Shown: positions 62,001-64,000 of the stretch, piece by piece
Position numbering within the stretch: position 1 is the first letter of the stretch
Layout: every line of letters begins with the position of its first letter
The notes under the pieces: model-generated
What the model saw: only the letters and a program-made list of their open reading frames with translations
The model's database searches: none
Told to the model about the DNA's origin: nothing
Made by a program: the position numbers and the translations under genes
Assembly (NCBI GenBank): GCA_035048495.1
Contig: CM068545.1
Coordinates: forward strand, 40,066,225 to 40,130,224
From: Euptelea pleiosperma
Lineage: Eukaryota > Streptophyta > Magnoliopsida > Ranunculales > Eupteleaceae
Direction: 5' to 3'
DNA: 64,000 nucleotides

Positions 62001-64000
62001 TCAATGACTCTAATTGGACTCAGTTTGTGCGTCACATTCCAAAGCTTATAACTAGTGAGTTTTGCACAACCGGACCTCGTAATTTGACTCAATCTCTTCC
62101 ATTGTAATTGTTTCAACACATTTGAATTGTTGGAACAAGATTTGGGACAATTGGAACAAGTTTGTTATTGACTTTTTCACAACCGGACTTCGTAATTTGA
62201 CTCAATATCTTCTATTATAATTGTTTTAACACATTTGAAGTGTTGAAACAAGAATCGGGATAGTTGAAACAAGTTTGTTCCATCCGTGCGTCAATGACTC
62301 TAATTGGACTCAGTTTGGTTGTTACATTCAGAAGCCTATAACTAGTGACTTTTGTGCAACCGGACATCGTACTTTGACTCAAACTCTTCCATTACTATTG
62401 TTTCAACACATTTGAAGTGTTTGAGAAAGATTCGGGACAGTCGCAACAATTTTGCTCCATCCGTGCGTCAATGTCTCTATTTGGACTCAGTTTGTGTGTT
62501 ACATTCCGAAGCCTATAACTAGTGACTTTTTCGCAACCGGACCCTGTAATTTGACTCAAACTCTTCCATTACTATTGTTTCAACACATTTGAAGTGTATG
62601 AACAAGATTTGGGACAGTCGAAAGAAGTTTGCTCCATCCGTTCGTCAATGTCTCTAATTGGACTCAATTTGTGTGTTACATTCCTAAGCCTATAATTACT
62701 TACTTTTTCGCAATCGGAATCTGTAATTTGACTCAATATCTTCTATTACAATTGTTTTAACGCATTTGATGTGTTGGAACAAGATTAGGGACTGTCGGAA
62801 TAAGTTTACCCCATTCGTGCGTAAATGACTCCAATTGCACTCAGTTTGTGCGTTACATTCCCAAGCTTATAACTAGTGACTTTTGTACAACCGGACCTCG
62901 TAATTTGACTCAATATCTTCCATTACAATTGTTTTAACACATTTGAACTGTTGAAAAAAGATTCGGGATAGTTGGAACAAGTTTGCTCCATTCGTTCGTC
63001 AATGTCTCTAATTGGACTCAGTTTGGGTGTTACATTCCTAAGCCTATAATTACTGACTTTTTCGTAACCGGATTTCGTATTTTGGCTCAATATCTTGTAT
63101 TACAATTGTTTTAACACATTTGAAGTGTTGAACAAGATTCGGGACTGTCGGAACAAGTTTGCCCCATTCGTGCGTCAATGACTCTAATTGGACTCAGTTT
63201 GTGCGTTACATTACTTAGCTTATAACTAGTGAGTTTTTCACAATCGGACCTCGTAATTTGACTCAACATCTTCTATTACAATTGTTTTAACACATTTGAA
63301 GACTTGGAACAAGATTCGGGACAGTCGGAACAAGTTTGCTCCGTTCGTGCGTCAATGGCTATAATTGGACTCAGTTTGTGCGTTACACTCCTAAGCTTAT
63401 AACAAGTGACTTTTTCGCAACCGGATCTCGTAATTTGACTCAATCTGTTCCATTGCAATTGTTTCAACACATTTAAAGTCTTGGAACAAGATTCGGGACA
63501 ATCGAAACAAGTTTGCTCCATCCGTGCGTCAATGTCTCTAATTGGACTCAGTTTGGTTGTTACATTCCGAAGCCTATAACTAGTGACTTTTGTGCAACCG
63601 GACATCGTAATTTGACTCAAACTCTTCCATTACTATTGTTTCAACACATTTGAAGTGTTTGAGAAAGATTCGGGAAAGTCGCAACAATTTTGCTCCATCC
63701 GTGCGTAATTGTCTCTATTTGGACTCAGTTTGTGTGTTACATTCCGAAGCCTATAACTAGTGACTTTTTCGCAACCGGACCCTGTAATTTGACTCAAACT
63801 CTTCCATTACTATTGTTTCAACATATTTGAATTGTACGAACAAGATTTGGGACAGTCGAAAGAAGTTTGCTCTATCCGTTCGTCAATGTCTCTAATTGGA
63901 CTTAAGTTGTGTGTTACATTCCTAAGCCTATAATTACTTACTTTTTCGCAATCGGAATCTGTAATTTGACTCAATATCTTCTATTTCAATTGTTTTAACG
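59029..64000 (+). repeat. 177-bp satellite array, block 6 (+), runs off the window
   Basis: Units from m1: 7-mer 59099-60336, 14-mer 60337-62748, 7-mer 62749-63986, then the first bases of the next unit. The order 7-14-7 after the LTR is the same as in blocks 4 and 5, so this is the start of a third super-unit. 62749-63986 carries the GGGAAAGTCGC and GTGCGTAATTGTCTC variants of the second 7-mer position, so units keep their identity by position. Confidence 0.95.

Overview
The window is non-genic plant nuclear DNA, from a flowering plant and probably a eudicot. About 47 of the 64 kb is one tandem satellite with a monomer of about 177 bp. The rest is LTR-retrotransposon sequence. I see no intact protein gene, no rRNA or tRNA gene and no bacterial-style operon. 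Two tRNA-type primer-binding sites (initiator-Met and Asp), LTRs with TG...CA ends and a 5-bp target-site duplication mark the retroelements as plant Copia and Ty3 types. The setting looks centromeric or pericentromeric. That is inferred from composition, not shown, and I do not recognise the satellite as any named family.

Layout: 1-2458 is part of a long LTR resembling Del/Tekay chromoviruses. 2459-12501 is satellite in + orientation. 12502-19295 is a nest of decayed elements: an unresolved 3.6-kb stretch, a 394-bp Copia-type LTR with an initiator-Met PBS on the minus strand, and an internally deleted minus-strand element with a tRNA-Asp PBS of Athila type. 19296-22771 is satellite in the opposite orientation. 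22772-22936 is a 165-bp junction with a hairpin and a (GAA)n tract. From 22937 to the window end the satellite is again +, interrupted by three almost identical 2.5-kb solo LTRs at 25029-27528, 38949-41453 and 56525-59028.

The satellite has a higher-order structure. Monomer types (called m1-m14 here) recur in fixed order in a 14-monomer unit of 2411-2412 bp, whose eleventh monomer lacks 64 bp. The other unit lengths follow by exchange between paralogous monomers: a 7-mer of 1238 bp (m5/m12 fusion), a 12-mer of 2058 bp (m3/m5 fusion), and an added 7 monomers of 1174 bp in the left array (m13/m6 fusion).

The main observation is that the three solo LTRs have identical flanks: the same 5-bp duplication CATTC in the same place in m14 of a truncated 12-mer. 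A single retroelement insertion was therefore reduced to a solo LTR and then copied with the surrounding satellite into a super-unit. The observed units are 13,920 bp and 17,576 bp, and the difference is one 3650-bp block (7-mer + 14-mer) plus small indels. The LTR family in the super-unit is also the family of the deleted element at 16.5-19.3 kb, and both borders of the inverted satellite block carry sequence related to it.
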